Assembly: GCF_000001735.4 (NCBI RefSeq) | Contig: NC_003076.8 | Location: 22,013,835 to 22,077,834, forward strand | Direction: 5' to 3' | DNA length: 64,000 bases | Source: Arabidopsis thaliana | Taxonomy: Eukaryota > Streptophyta > Magnoliopsida > Brassicales > Brassicaceae | Part shown: positions 1 through 11,849 of the stretch, piece by piece | Layout of the letters: each line of letters opens with the position of its first letter | Position numbering within the stretch: the first letter of the stretch is position 1 | Notes under the pieces: model-generated | Told to the model about the DNA's origin: nothing | Databases searched by the model: none | What the model saw: the letters and a program-made list of their open reading frames with translations, nothing else | Translations under genes and position numbers: made by a program

Positions 1-43
1 GATTTAGTTAAAGGATTTGAAAGTGTGTAAGAAATTGAATTGT

Positions 44-487
44 ATGAAGATGGAATCCTCAAAAATGTTGGTTGTATTCACCCTCATGGTTCTCATCGCA
101 GTCTCCTCCGATCTAGTCTCCGGTATCTAAAAGCTCATTTAAAATTTTCAGCATTATTTACCAAAATACCTCTTCAAGTTTTTAAAAGTATTTTTAAAAC
201 AGAAAAGTATTCTTTAAATTATTATTATTGTAACATTTGTGGTTTTATTTTAGGAGTGGGTTTTACTTATTTGTGTGTCTTAAATACATTTTGTCAATGA
301 ATTTGATTTCCGAATAGGTAATTTTGCATCCGGGGAGGCTTCGAGTCAACTGTGCTTCAATCCTTGCACTCCTCAACTTGGCAATAACGAGTGCAATACG
401 ATTTGTATGAACAAGAAATACAAAGAAGGTTCTTGTGTTGGTTTTGGAATTCCCCCTACTTCCAAATATTGTTGCTGTAAAACTTAA
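44..487 (+). CDS. Defensin-like (DEFL) secreted cysteine-rich peptide
   Basis: Exons 44-122 and 318-487, intron GT 123 to AG 317; 82 residues. Exon 1 encodes a hydrophobic signal peptide (start MKMESSKM, then a Val/Leu/Ile/Met-rich core ending DLVSG). Exon 2 encodes a mature peptide of about 55 residues with eight cysteines, ending in a Cys-Cys-Cys-Lys-Thr tail. The two-exon layout with the signal peptide on its own exon is the standard plant DEFL/LCR layout. Such peptides are secreted and serve in defence or cell signalling; the specific role here is unknown. An alternative reading from a TTG at 40 is open through the intron but destroys the cysteine pattern, so I reject it. The exact DEFL or LCR number cannot be fixed from sequence alone. 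A decayed or orphan copy of exon 2 lies about 0.8 kb downstream. Confidence 0.85.
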
Positions 488-2522
488 ATAGTTATTAATT
501 AGAGTTTGAACGATAATAATATTGATATGTTTTTTACTAGTTGAATAATAATATAAGATTTGATCTAATGAGATTAGCACATTTTATTGATTATGTATTT
601 ATGTTGATATATTTTGAATCTGATAACACGCTTCTAGCGATAGGAAGTGGATCTCGATGACCTTGGCACGGCTCGCGAGTCCGGTCAATTTAGAAGTGAT
701 TTGCGTTTCTATGAAGTTTGGGATGTTATAACAAGTTGCTTCATGGTTCATGCAATTTGTTTTTGTTTTTCATGCAATTTGTTAGTTTTATCTTAGTTTA
801 CTTTGTTTTGTATCTTTGGTGTGTAACAAGTTACTCCTCGTAGATTCGATTACAATCGTGCTACAAAGGCATTTCATCATGCATATGCGATATAACGTAG
901 CTGATTGGCTTTGCGAATTTGAGAAACTTAAGGCCCAGCTCAGTTTAAACCTGTTGTAAGAAACAAAATTGTTGTGTTTGAGATTTATTATCTAGTCTTG
1001 TCATTTGGATCGACAAACGCAGACCCATATCCAAATTCTATTATATATAATAACACAACTTGTTGAAGTCAAACTTAGGATAGAAAGAAATCAAGATTTT
1101 TTTATCTTCCTTTGAAATGTGGGCAGGTTACTACATTGCCAAAGACTACACAATAATGGTCAATTGGCTTGTATAGTTAAAAAAAAAACGAAAATAATGG
1201 AAATAACTATGAGTTAATAGTTAATTAGTTATGACTCGTATGGCCAAACGACCATGTCATGTAACTACAAATAGACTTAATAGCGTGCAGAGAGATTTGT
1301 GTGATGAAGAAATACAAAGGAGGTTCTTGTGTTCCCTATGGAATTCTCTTTGTTTTCCAAAATTGTTGTTGTAAAAACTAACTAATTATTACTTATAAAT
1401 TCTCTCCCCAGTAATATACACATTTTTTCTCATACAATATCTATAAGTACAAGTATATAATTTATTTATTTCATATCATTGCATGATTTTATTGTATTTT
1501 TATGGCCGCAAGGTTCAATGAATGGTTAGGCGTATGTATTTTTTTTTCCAATAATCCAAGAGACTAGAATGGACCACATATTTATAAAATACTATGATGT
1601 GTATGTCTCTATACACATACATAAGTGTCATTCAGTCAATTACAGAATTTCAAAGTAGCATCTAGCTACTACTTAATTTATGTTATAGTTGATAGTAGCT
1701 ATTTTTGATATATCTCATCTCACTGTATGAACAGTTTTATAACTTGGGTTTGGTGTTTCGAACAACGTTGACTATATATTTTCTATTTTAATCTTTCATA
1801 CACATTTTCTCATAGTGGATAACTATTTAAATCTTCCTTTTAGGTGTATTACTATTTATTTGTGCTGATTTCAAACCAATCATAAGGGAAAACAAGTCGA
1901 TTATTTCTTTTTTCTTGTATTATGAAATTGAAAACTCCCCTTTATGAGTCTATGACCAATTAAATATAATCACTATTGTCTCCTGCTCCACCAAATGTGT
2001 TCTTAATCATCAAAATCAAGATGGTGCAAATAGAATAATAAAACTATAACACCAGAAAATTTTCGTACAAGTTGAAGACCTTTTAGGTATAACGAATGGA
2101 AAGTTCTTCGAATTGGAAAATAAGAACAATTAGTGGAAGAAAATGCACAAGAAATCCAAGATTAAGAATACACTTAACTCTTAAAATACTAAGTATGTAC
2201 GTAACACACTTATCAACCATCTTATGACCTTTTGAGAGTCGACTAATGTAAAGTTCTTCGAAGCAGAAAAAACAATTAGTAGAAGAACAAAGTCAAGATA
2301 AAGGTACACTAGCTGTTATCCTCTTAGGTTTTATAACTTTTTTAAGTGTAAACAAATAGAAACCTTTTCGGATCAAAAAAAGTAGAACAAAAAAAAAAAA
2401 AAGAGTCAACATAATAATAGACTAAGCTCTTATATTACAAAGTATGTAACACAATTACAAACCCCCATTAAAAAAAAGTAAAAATAAAACAAATAAGATC
2501 AAGAAGCAAAATAAATAAGACA
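488..2522. other. Intergenic, defensin-like gene to MYB49
   Basis: AT-rich, no convincing gene apart from the defensin-like relic at 1268-1381. A short GC-richer block at about 640-720 does not match the surrounding composition and I could not assign it. Around 750-790 a 13-bp word (CATGCAATTTGTT) is repeated within about 20 bp. The 3' flank of the minus-strand MYB49 gene occupies the right end, with a run of A at about 2388-2403. Confidence 0.6.
1268..1381 (+). pseudogene. Relic of a defensin-like exon 2
   Basis: Reading in the frame of the ATG at 1304 gives a peptide that aligns without gaps to the second half of exon 2 of the defensin-like gene at 44-487: Cys-x3-Cys, then a shared KKYK, then GSC, then a C-terminal CCCK. 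Both end one residue later at TAA (1379-1381 here). The frame is open from about 1268, but the N-terminal part of the mature peptide, including the first two cysteines, is not recognisable, and no signal-peptide exon is visible upstream. It is either a truncated duplicate or a gene whose exon 1 has diverged beyond recognition. Confidence 0.7.
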
Positions 2523-4011
2523 TTATGATAGATTCAAAGCATTATTATTATGATCATGATGATGATGAAACATCAACATGTCGCTACCAAAACTCTCTCT
2601 ATCATCTTCGCTTCCACCATTGACATAAAAAGTCGAAGACGAATTCAACGGTGTCGAGCTGCTCGATGAAGTTCCCGCTAGCATTGATGAACTGAAATTC
2701 CATCCGGCCTTAAAATTCTCACCATCATTAATGTGGTCGGATACAAATGCGGCTGATGAGTAGTTTCCGGCTTGAGGGACTTTGTTATTAGATGGATCAC
2801 CTGTACCGGTATAACTGTGATAATCTCCCAAGTATTCTCCATTGTTTTGCCATTGAACGGGTGGTGTTGAGTTGAGCAAACCGGTGAAAGTGGTTTGGTC
2901 AGTGTTTAGGTCGTTTTGAAGCTGTTGGTTTGGTTGGTATGATTCGGTCTGAACGTTGTTGAGAGAGGCAGTGAGATGATTCAAGATATCAGGATTAATA
3001 TTTGAAGTAGTGAGATCAAATGGAGTATTCATCGGTTGTGACATAGATTTAAACAATGATGAGGTAAGAAACGAAGAGAGCTGGAGAAGATTAATGCGGG
3101 GACAATGAGTCACCGGATCAATCCCCATTCGTAAGAGTTTCTTTTTAATATGTGTGTTCCAATAGTTTTTGATTTCATTATCTGTTCTTCCTGGTAAGTG
3201 AATAGCAATTGCGGACCATCTATAGAAGAAAAAATATCGTGTTATAGATTTTAAGTTAAAATCAAAAAGAGAAGTATAAGTTTTAACTTGTTAAGATATT
3301 AGCTGCAGCGAGTTGAAGATTGCATGCTTAGCTTTAGACATTTGACCTTGGTATAGTGCTTAACTATGTTCTTGTCTTTTAGTTGAATAAAATAAAATAT
3401 GCAAGTAATATTATAACAAAAATGTAAAGACATGGAAGTCCAATGAAGTAGGTGTAGTAGTGGAAAACTAGGTCATTTTTTACTTAATTTAATCATACAT
3501 GTAAACAATTATACACTAAATGAAGAAATGAAAAATTGCAGATAGACTAACTTGTTTCCAAGAAGACGATGAAGTTGAATGATGGTTTCTTCCTCTTGAA
3601 GAGAGAACTCTCCTCTCTTGATATCGGGTCTTAGATAATTCGTCCATCGCAATCTACAACTCTTCCCGCATCTTTTTAACCCTTTTAAGATTCACACCAA
3701 GAAAAACGAATAAGAACCATGATTGTTTTAATTTTAATTCTAACGTTGACATGATCTAGCATGATAATCATTATTAGTAAATTTTAAACATAAACGTAAA
3801 ACAAAACGCAGGAAAACATATTGTAGCTGATAGGATTTAGCTATTTGTATATATACATGCGTTAGGGTAGGAATTTACCGGCGTTCTTGGGAAGGGTACG
3901 CCATTTGCCGGGACCGTGCGTTTGAATATAGCCTACGAGCTTCTCGTCTTCCTCCGGAGTCCATGGCCCTTTCTTCACTTCACTTTCCTCCGAGCTTGAA
4001 GATTTTCCCAT
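2523..4011 (-). CDS. MYB49: R2R3-MYB transcription factor MYB49
   Basis: Three exons: 3879-4011, 3552-3681 and 2523-3219; 133+130+697 nt, 319 residues. The 130-nt middle exon is typical of plant R2R3-MYB genes. The start [21 protein letters not shown] leads into R2 ([30 protein letters not shown]), then R3 ([39 protein letters not shown]). The C-terminal 200 residues are rich in Ser, Asn, Gln and Thr with histidine and aspartate runs near the end, as in plant MYB activation regions. The protein is nuclear and binds MYB-core DNA. MYB49 belongs to the MYB41/MYB102/MYB74 group, which acts in stress, suberin and wax regulation (family knowledge). The identity as MYB49 rests on protein recognition and neighbours, not on a search. 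Confidence 0.9.
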
Positions 4012-6090
4012 CTTTTTCAAATGTTATATGTGAGAGAACTAGAGAGAGAAGCTAATAAGCTTTGAGAACTTGATTACAGAGAAAATTTGGTTTCTTCATG
4101 AATTATGATTTATGTATATACAAATATATATATGGTACATGCAAAGTCAAGTCAAGGAGATTTGGTACCGCCCTTCCATCATCTATCTAAATACGTGTCT
4201 TTTCTTGATGAAATACGGAGACAAAATGAAGTAGAAAAAAACTGCTTATTATGTTGACAAAACAAAAGAGTAATTTTTACTCTCTATCTTTAAAGTCCTT
4301 ACTAACAAACAAAAAGCTCTGACCAAAGAAAAAAAGTAATAAACAAAAAGCATGAGACTAAACCATCTCTATTAACCCTAAAAATAATTAATATTGATGG
4401 AGTGAGAACACATGGCAGAATATGGGTGGTGTATGAGGACGTGTGATAGATATGTGAAGAAGGTTCCATTTGTTTTGGTCTCTTTGTCTCAAATCATCAA
4501 ACAGTTTTCAAGATAGCTATGTTGCGTGTATGTTTAATGTTTACTCATCTGTCATCACTATAGCAATATCATATACATAAATAGACAGATTCAAAATAAG
4601 AATTTTATTGAATAAGGTGTGGTTACAGTGATTATACTGAATAAATATGCTTATTTAGCCTTCTAAGTTTTGTATACAAATAATTTCTCTTCTAAGGAGA
4701 AAATAAAAAGGAAATATGTAAAGAATGATTACGATAGTGTAAAAAAGTAAAAACAATAAAAATCCAAACGGATCTCCAGTGTGCTTCATCGGTTGGAAAT
4801 AGATATATATCATCGTGTCATCAAATTTCAGTAGCAAAGCTAGATTGTCCTGCTTGAATTAAGACATCCGATCGAAGTGACTCAGTTTGAGTAACGTCCT
4901 GCATCGCACCAGAGTTTCTGTTTACTTCAATAACAATTACATAACGACAAGTTTGAATAACTGATAATCTAAGACATGTATTTTGTTTTTACTAAGTTAG
5001 GTAAATTAACGACAAAGCGTTGTTGCAGTGCAACATACGTAAAGAACAAGGCATGTTAACGGTCAAAATACATGTGTGATTAATGAAACAATACTATATA
5101 ATATACATGTGTCATTGAATTGCAGAGACTTTGGTCTCAGTCCGAAACATGGTTGATTTGACAAGTCAGGGATTTGAAATTTTTTGATTTGATATTTGTA
5201 AGAAATTATTACTATTTTAGTTAAATTTGGTTAGTATAAGTTTTAGATTATTTGGAAAACAAGTTATCGGCCGGTTTAAGAGTGATTATATAGAAAGGTT
5301 TGGTATTAGAGAAGAATGATAAAGTGACTTTTTAAATTAGGAGAATGACCAATTTATCATTGTTTAGTGCATAGGCGTATTTGACAAGTAACCCCTTGCT
5401 CTTGTTACATGTTAAATATTATTGTGTCATATAAAGAGGTAAAATTAATTCTACACTTTATGCGGTATAGCCGTATAAAACATGTTAGGTTGATAATAAA
5501 CAAGTTATCATAACGTTTTCAACAAGTGCCAAAAATATAAACTTACACTAACACTAAACCGTATATATCGTTTTTTTTAATATAATATTATTTCTATAAC
5601 ATCGATATATCTAGTAAATAGTTATTTTGCGTCCATATAATTCATATTTTTCGTTATATAACAATGAAATGAGTGTTTTTCCACGGTATAGAATATTTTA
5701 CATGTAAACTTTAAATCATATCATTGTCTCACAGGGAATTGATTCATGAAGGTAAATTTTGTGATGCATGTTTTAAAAATAAAAGACTGCTTTATCAAAA
5801 AAAAAAGTAGACCCTTTAACAAAGAAAAAAAGATCCTGCCAAAAATGAATAATGATAATTAGTTATTAAGACGACAAGAAAATTCAGATAATGTGGTCAA
5901 ATATTTAATTTCTCAACTAAAAGGAAATACAATACATTGTTATTGGTAGATTATGTTATTGCCTGGTTTATCTACAACAATCCCAACAACCCAATCGTCT
6001 TAGTAACATTAAAATAATCGCTGTCACAGGAAATTTTGATGAACTCAAGCCTCGTTTCAGATTTATCAGTTTTCTTATAACTTTGCATCT

Positions 6091-6208
6091 ACCAATTATG
6101 CAAGTCTTTTCATAAACTAATCTATCGATTATGTAAGTCTTTTCATAAACTAATCTATCGATTATGCAAGTCTTTTCATAAACTAATCTATCGATTATTT
6201 AAGTCTTC
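6091..6208. repeat. 33-bp tandem repeat, about 3.6 copies
   Basis: The word AAGTCTTTTCATAAACTAAT starts at 6102, 6135 and 6168, and AAGTCTTCC at 6201, so the period is exactly 33 bp. Each unit carries CTATCGATTAT, which contains an ATCGAT palindrome. Copies 2 and 3 are almost identical; the first and last are partial or diverged. It is minisatellite-like and lies in non-coding DNA. Confidence 0.9.
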
Positions 6209-6961
6209 CGCATGTAAATTCGTTAATCAGCTACCATCTTCATTTTAGTTTGGTATAAGAAGTTATTTATACTGTATGATCTAAATTACATTTAAATATT
6301 AAGGGTTATTTTTTCTTTTTTCCGAATGAAGTTCTATTATTGTTTAAGACTTTCACGCCTCTAAGGCCGATGGCCGACCATAGAGACAAAGACATGGACT
6401 GAAACTAATGATCGAAATCACCTTGCTCATTTATCTTTCCAATTTCTTTTATATAAACAAATTATAAACAAACACACACAAAATAAACAGACGTAACTTA
6501 ACCTTTAATTCTTATTTTTAAGAAACAATGACGTAACGATTTAGCAAAAAACACCTAACCTTAGATTTCATGGTGTATAATATATCCACGACGCCTTGAA
6601 CACGTACAAGTGTGGTAGCAAGCACTAGCAACATAGTAAACTAAAAAAAAATTGCCAGCAGCATAGTAAACTAATTATTCTCTTGGATTTTTCTCATATT
6701 CGGATATATAGCATATTTTTTAACTTATCTTAAAATCAAAGTTAGGATTAATTAAAAAAAAAAAATCAGTAACATCATCTTTATTTTAGTTTAACCTCAT
6801 AATACGAATACCTTAGCAAAAACTATTAGTAGTTATAAATGTCCCAAAACAATTTTGTCATAAATGTCCAATTATGTGTACTGGTTTTTTGACTCTTTAA
6901 AAAAAAAAAAATTGTTGTCTTTTGATTTCTGCCCCTTTATTGATGTTATATCCTATGCTTA

Positions 6962-7004
6962 TTTTTTTTTTTTTTTTTATTTTTTTTTTATTTTTTTTTT
7001 TTTT
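6962..7004. repeat. T-rich low-complexity tract
   Basis: Nearly pure T with isolated A at three positions, over 40 bp. It creates apparent phenylalanine-rich open frames that are not genes. Confidence 0.9.
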
Positions 7005-7188
7005 GTCACAAATCCTATGCTTTGTTTTCTTTATCTTTCTTGGCATATATTCAACAAACAAACAAAATAGTCTAGAGACTATAGACTATAGACCACAGAC
7101 TATAGAGAGACACCATATCCAAATTAATTGAACGAGTCATCTATATATACATTTTTGCAGCCATTTTAGCAAATAAATCCTAGACTTT

Positions 7189-7470
7189 GATTTATTTACA
7201 ATCTAATGCCATTAGCATTAAATCTTTTTTCTAAAATAATTAATTTTACTTTAAATTTTTGATTTAAATTGTCAATCACATTATCAATCAAATTTAATCC
7301 CACCAAACTTCAAATCAATCCCTTAAAATTAGCATAAACATATTTGTTAACAATATTTTAAAACAAAATTTTTTGTTAAATAAATATTATTCTTACTTAA
7401 CGTTTTTTGTTTAAATAAATAAATTTTGTATTTGAACTTATTTACAATGTCATGTCACTGACATTAATTA
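7189..7470 (+). repeat. Diverged direct repeat pair
   Basis: The segments 7189-7222 and 7436-7470 share TTATTTACAAT, then ATG..., then ACATTAA/GCATTAA-like endings about 245 bp apart. The DNA between is very AT-rich. The pair may be internal structure of an old repeat element; I cannot name the family. Confidence 0.35.
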
Positions 7471-7764
7471 ATTATTAATGAAAATATTTAATTAAAGATT
7501 TAAATCTTTTAAATCCTTGCTTTTAGAGTTATTATGTCATTACCTTATAAGCAAAAATATTAACTTTTTAAATATTATTATTTATATATTTAAAATTGAT
7601 AAAACATTATTAATATTTAAACTTATAAAAAGTTTGATATATTACAAATTTTTAACATCATTATATAATATATAGAGTTTAAAAAAATCTTAATTTTTTC
7701 CATCATATTGTATGATTCAATATTTTTAAAATGAACATATATTAACCAATTAGCAAAACAATGT

Positions 7765-8160
7765 GTGGGTTCAACGTCCCGCATCGACAAAAATATTTAG
7801 ACAATGATTTATAAACATATCATAAATAAGATCAACATTAATATAAATAATTGGTTTTTTTACGGGACGGATTTGGCGGGATGAGTTTGGCAGGACGTTA
7901 CTTAACAACAATTGTAAATTATAAAATAAAAATATATTATAGATAGATACAATTTGCAAAAAAAAAAATATACTAATTTTAAAAAGGTAAATTGTCACCG
8001 CGGTGTACCGCAGGATAAAATCTATTTTACATATATATATGGTTTTGCATCTAGTTGTAAGACGTCTTCGCATGACTTTAAGAAAAAAGAATAATGAAAC
8101 ACATAAATAATTTTGCATCTAGTTGTGAGACATGCACACTAGTCGTCGCATGGACTTTTT
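7765..8160. mobile_element. Possible Helitron-type (ATREP-like) remnant
   Basis: The stretch has GC-rich islands in AT-rich DNA (CGTCCCGCATCGAC near 7778, GGGACGGATTTGGCGGGATG near 7863) and a near-palindromic CACCGCGGTGTACCGC at about 7996-8011 followed by GGATAAAATCTATTTT. From memory this resembles the conserved parts of Arabidopsis ATREP/Helitron elements, which carry a CCGCGG-TGTA-CCGCGG-like stem followed by TAAAATCTAGT. No intact termini or transposase were found. Two direct repeats of TTTGCATCTAGTTGT follow at 8043 and 8112. Confidence 0.35.
8043..8160 (+). repeat. Two-copy direct repeat, about 69 bp apart
   Basis: 8043-8080 and 8112-8158 share TTTGCATCTAGTTGT(A/G)AGAC and end in CGCATG(G)ACTTT. 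The second copy carries an extra ACACTAGTC segment. This is probably a local duplication inside the same old element. Confidence 0.7.
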
Positions 8161-9504
8161 AGAAATAAAATGTATATAATTATATATTTACAAGGATATA
8201 AAAGGACCAAATGAACTTAAAGTTTATAAGGTGCCAATTTGTTCGAATCCGAAAACATAATCTAGCTCTATTTGCCGACAAAAAAAAAAAAAATTTCTAG
8301 CTCCATTTTTGAAAGTAAAAAAGAGGAATGGAAATTGAAACAAAATGAAACCATGATTTCCTTCTCTCAAAATCTTAATTAGGGGTAACTATTTTGTGAC
8401 ATTTTTTTGGATTAGTTAGATATATGTCGCTCTATAAAAACTATTTGCATAGTCGGATAGACTTTTAATTGAGGGTATCAAGTTACTGAAATATGTAGAT
8501 TTAATCTTTAACTAATTTTTTTTTTAAAGTCATCCGAAAAAGAAGAAAATAAGAACTCTCAGACTAAGATACCAAATAGCATAACACCTAAATATAAACC
8601 AATCTTAAATTTAAATTTAGGAATATTGTTAAAAAACACAAAAAAATGAACCGGAACGAGCTATTTCTTAGGAGTTTATTAATTTTCAATAGATCTTACC
8701 AGCTGATGTTGCTATTTAAAAACTATTAACTATGTCCATTTCAAATTCAATTCAAAAAAGTGTAATTGTTATAAAAAAAAAATCAATTTATATGCTTAGC
8801 TGAAAAGATATTCAACTATTTCATTAGACACTAAATTTTTAACCTCTTTCACAAAAACACACTAAACTTTTAACTTGGCGCTAACTTAGCCCAAATCAAA
8901 TCAAATCTAATGTTAGTTAAAATTTTAACTAAAGTCAATGCAAAATAAATAATTTATGGCTAGAAATGTAGTTAAGTAAGTAATTCTTTTTGGCCAAACA
9001 AATAAGCTCGAATTTGTTTTATTTGATTGTTTCCCCTAACTTTTTTTTTTTGTAATCAACTTTTTTAGACATAAAGAAAAGGTCCGGTGACATGTCTCTG
9101 TGGATTAAATCAGTTGTGATGCGTGGATAATGTTGTACGACTCGTTTCAATAACTTCCATATTAATGTTTCAATTATTATCGTCCTTACAAAACTTCACG
9201 AATTAACACAAGTCAACAAAACATTTGTCAACCTGCATCGGATTTAAACCCACAAAATACTAAGTTTGGTTTATATATTAAAATCATTATATAATGCTGT
9301 CCTAAAAGTGGAGTGGGATGGCATAACTTAGAAAGAAAGAAAATTGAAAGGGTTTAAACAAAGCAAATGCCTATAATGAGAGTGACAAATATCCTTCTAT
9401 ACACACAAAAGTTCCAATAATAACCAAATATGAACGAACACAAAAGTGCAAAATTCATTTCTATAAAAAAAAAAAAAAATAGATTCAGAAATTTTGTTCC
9501 TTTG

Positions 9505-10627
9505 TCAAATCTCATCAGGCAATTGAAAACTCTGCGTACCAAAAATTTGAAGAGATGTGTTCTGTAGAAAAACAGCGACTCCACATTTAGAGCTGTTGAA
9601 TCCATCCCAAACCGTGAAATGAGCTGTCCCTGACACCGTCTTTTTTCCCGTTAAATCTTTAACGGTGCATAACTTTTCTAGCTTTCTTACAACGTAGTCA
9701 TTGGACAAGACTCTTCCTGAGTTCTCTCCTCGAGCGCAATCATTCACCAAACCGTTTTCATATAGCGCCACCATTATATCGATCCCGCTCGAGTCCACTT
9801 TCATCCTCAAAGCTCCGGTGAGAGATACTTGAAGGGTTTCTGATGTTGGTCTTTGAAATGTGGCCTATTAAAACAAACCAATAATAGTTTCACTGATTAT
9901 TATGTAATGAAACACAGCCAAATAATAACAAGAACACATTACATATACAAAAGATGTAATAATGCCTTCGACACATAGTGTTGTCTTATGCTACAAAGCA
10001 CTCATTGAGTCTTGAACTATTAACATTCATGTTTAATTTGCTTCATGTTAATAAAATAACACATTGTGTAGTACGAGATCAATCATTGATTTTTGTTAGT
10101 GATTCCATCAACATCGAAAAATGTAAGAAATTACTCACCCGAAACGCAGGAGACGGAAACCTAGGAGCTTCAACAATAGACTTAAGCAAGGACTCTTCTT
10201 CATTCCCAAGTAATTGAACACGACCTTGAACAACAAACTGTGGAGTAAACATTGTATCTTGATTCAAAGCCTCGATATAGGCCTTTTGTCTCACGGTCCA
10301 CTGACTCGATCCATAAGGATCTTTCCATCCAAGATAATCCCAATAATCAACGTGAAAAACCAAAACCATCGCCGGAGAACCACTAGATCCACCGTCTCGA
10401 CGGATCTTTCCATCGAAATCACCACGTCCAAGACGTGATACAAGCATCTCCGCCTCAGGCGAAGTTTTACATCCTTGAGATGAGAAAAGCTGAACAAGAA
10501 TAGGTCCATCACCTACCGGAACATCAGCAGCTACATTAGCCGCGTTATGACCGGAAATACCTTTTCCGGTGGTGGTGGAAGTTGAAGATCCTTTGACGCC
10601 AAAACATGTGAAAAGACGAGGCGCCAT
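9505..10627 (-). CDS. DUF1223 thioredoxin-like-fold protein
   Basis: Two exons, 10139-10627 and 9505-9864, 163+120 codons including stop, 282 residues. The start MAPRLFTCFGVKG was chosen because the open frame upstream begins only at a non-ATG codon. A Ser/Thr/Gly-rich leader is followed by the DUF1223 core: VLVQLFSSQGC at about residues 45-60, VFHVDYWDYLGWKDPYGS, then QAYIEAL-like and MFTPQFVVQGR segments, then a C-terminal beta-rich half. DUF1223 proteins are found in bacteria and plants, are uncharacterised and are predicted to have a thioredoxin-like fold. The motif reads GCKTSPEAE here, whereas bacterial members as I recall them have GCxxCPPA, so the second cysteine appears lost. Downstream in the same orientation is CNGC4, with no sign of a shared transcript. 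Confidence 0.85.
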
Positions 10628-11849
10628 TGGAGGGAGAAACAAATCAGAAGATCAGAAATGTTTCCCCAAGAAAAAAAGTTTAAAAAAATGTTCAGAGAAA
10701 CATTTAATTATTGGGAGGAGGAGGAAGAAACAATTTTGTAGGCTAATGGTGATGAGAGAAAGGCGGCAACAAGTGTCTTTAGCCAATTTTTTCTTCTCTT
10801 TTAAAAATATTTCTTTTTTGGCTTTTGGGTGGCAAAAGCTGTAATTTTTTTTATTTTGGTAGACAGAGCAAAAGCTGTAATTTGTTTGAGGTTTTGTTGC
10901 TTTAGGAACGAATAAAGTGTTAGGTGACACGTCGTCATATTCTTTTAGCAAGATTTGTTTCCACTTCACAACTAAAAATTCGTGAATATCCAAGAAAAGA
11001 AAAACAACAACGATTATGTAAAAAGACAAAAACTTGGTGGGCAAGTTCATTAATTGGGGAACAAATAATTCGGAATAATTTATATTAAGAAAAATGAAAA
11101 TTTGGGTCCGACCAAAAAACGTGGTGAGACCAAAAATGAAAAACCAATTCTTCCATTAATAACAGAGGGTTTTAGGTGGAGAGAATTACCAAATTTAGGA
11201 TTTTTCTCTAAAAGACCATATTTACTAAACTCTCGGCCCCTTTCCACATTCCACCTCAAGTAATTTCGAATTGAGAATGAGTTATGCGTTCACAATATAA
11301 TTATGAATCATCAAAGCCTTGAGTTGACTCACTGATGATGGAGTGTGAAAAGCACAAGCTATTGACTTAAAATGTTGTTTCGTTACATTTTGCTTCTATT
11401 TGCCTTTGTGCAGTTGTTATTGTTCCTGATTAAGATGATTAGTATAAGGTTCGTGAAAAATATGCTTTACTATTAGGGAGTCAAGCAATTCATCACCAAG
11501 CTGAGAGACTATCCTCTAGTTGTGAATTAGAAAATAATTAAAGGTTTGATTATATGAGTGCTGCTAGAATTTGCAGCAGTGTGAAGTGAACTTGGAAAAA
11601 AATTACCTTCATTCGAACCAATGGGAGCTTGATCTCTTATCTGTTAACAGTATTTTTACTGGCTTTCTCTATTAGACTTGTGACCTAACAATTTTGTAGA
11701 TATTAGTAGAGGCATTAATGACTTGTTAAACCTAAATAAAAAGGCGGCAGGAGAAAAAAATATCCACATGAACTATGAGAAGAGGAAATAGTTACCACTT
11801 AAGTGTTCCAGAATTGAGGTATATCAAACGTAACAAAAAAATAGTTCAA
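10628..11849. other. Intergenic, DUF1223 promoter and CNGC4 3' flank
   Basis: 1.2 kb. The part next to 10628 is rich in AAGAAA/GAGGAG and is probably the 5' leader and promoter of the DUF1223 gene on the minus strand. The right part is the CNGC4 3' flank. The open frames at 10569-10844 and 10652-11050 have no recognisable protein character. Confidence 0.5.

Larger units (their letters stand above)
4012..9504. other. Gene-empty AT-rich intergenic stretch
   Basis: 5.5 kb between the MYB49 5' end and the DUF1223 3' end. The left end is the MYB49 promoter (an alternating TATATATA stretch near 4125-4135). The remainder has short unsupported open frames, homopolymer tracts, the 33-bp tandem repeat at 6091-6208, the T-rich tract at 6962-7004, a diverged repeat pair at 7189/7436 and a possible Helitron remnant near 7765-8160. 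I see no conserved protein on either strand. Confidence 0.6.

Noticed and set aside
40..300. Open frame through the first defensin-like exon and its intron
   Set aside because: It needs a TTG start and reads the intron; the ATG at 44 with a GT-AG intron gives a signal peptide plus eight cysteines.
6864..7131. Phenylalanine-rich frames over the T tract
   Set aside because: They are produced by a homopolymer; no conserved content.
4012..9504. Complete transposon in the 5.5-kb gene desert
   Set aside because: No transposase or reverse transcriptase frame and no clear terminal repeats; only scraps are visible.
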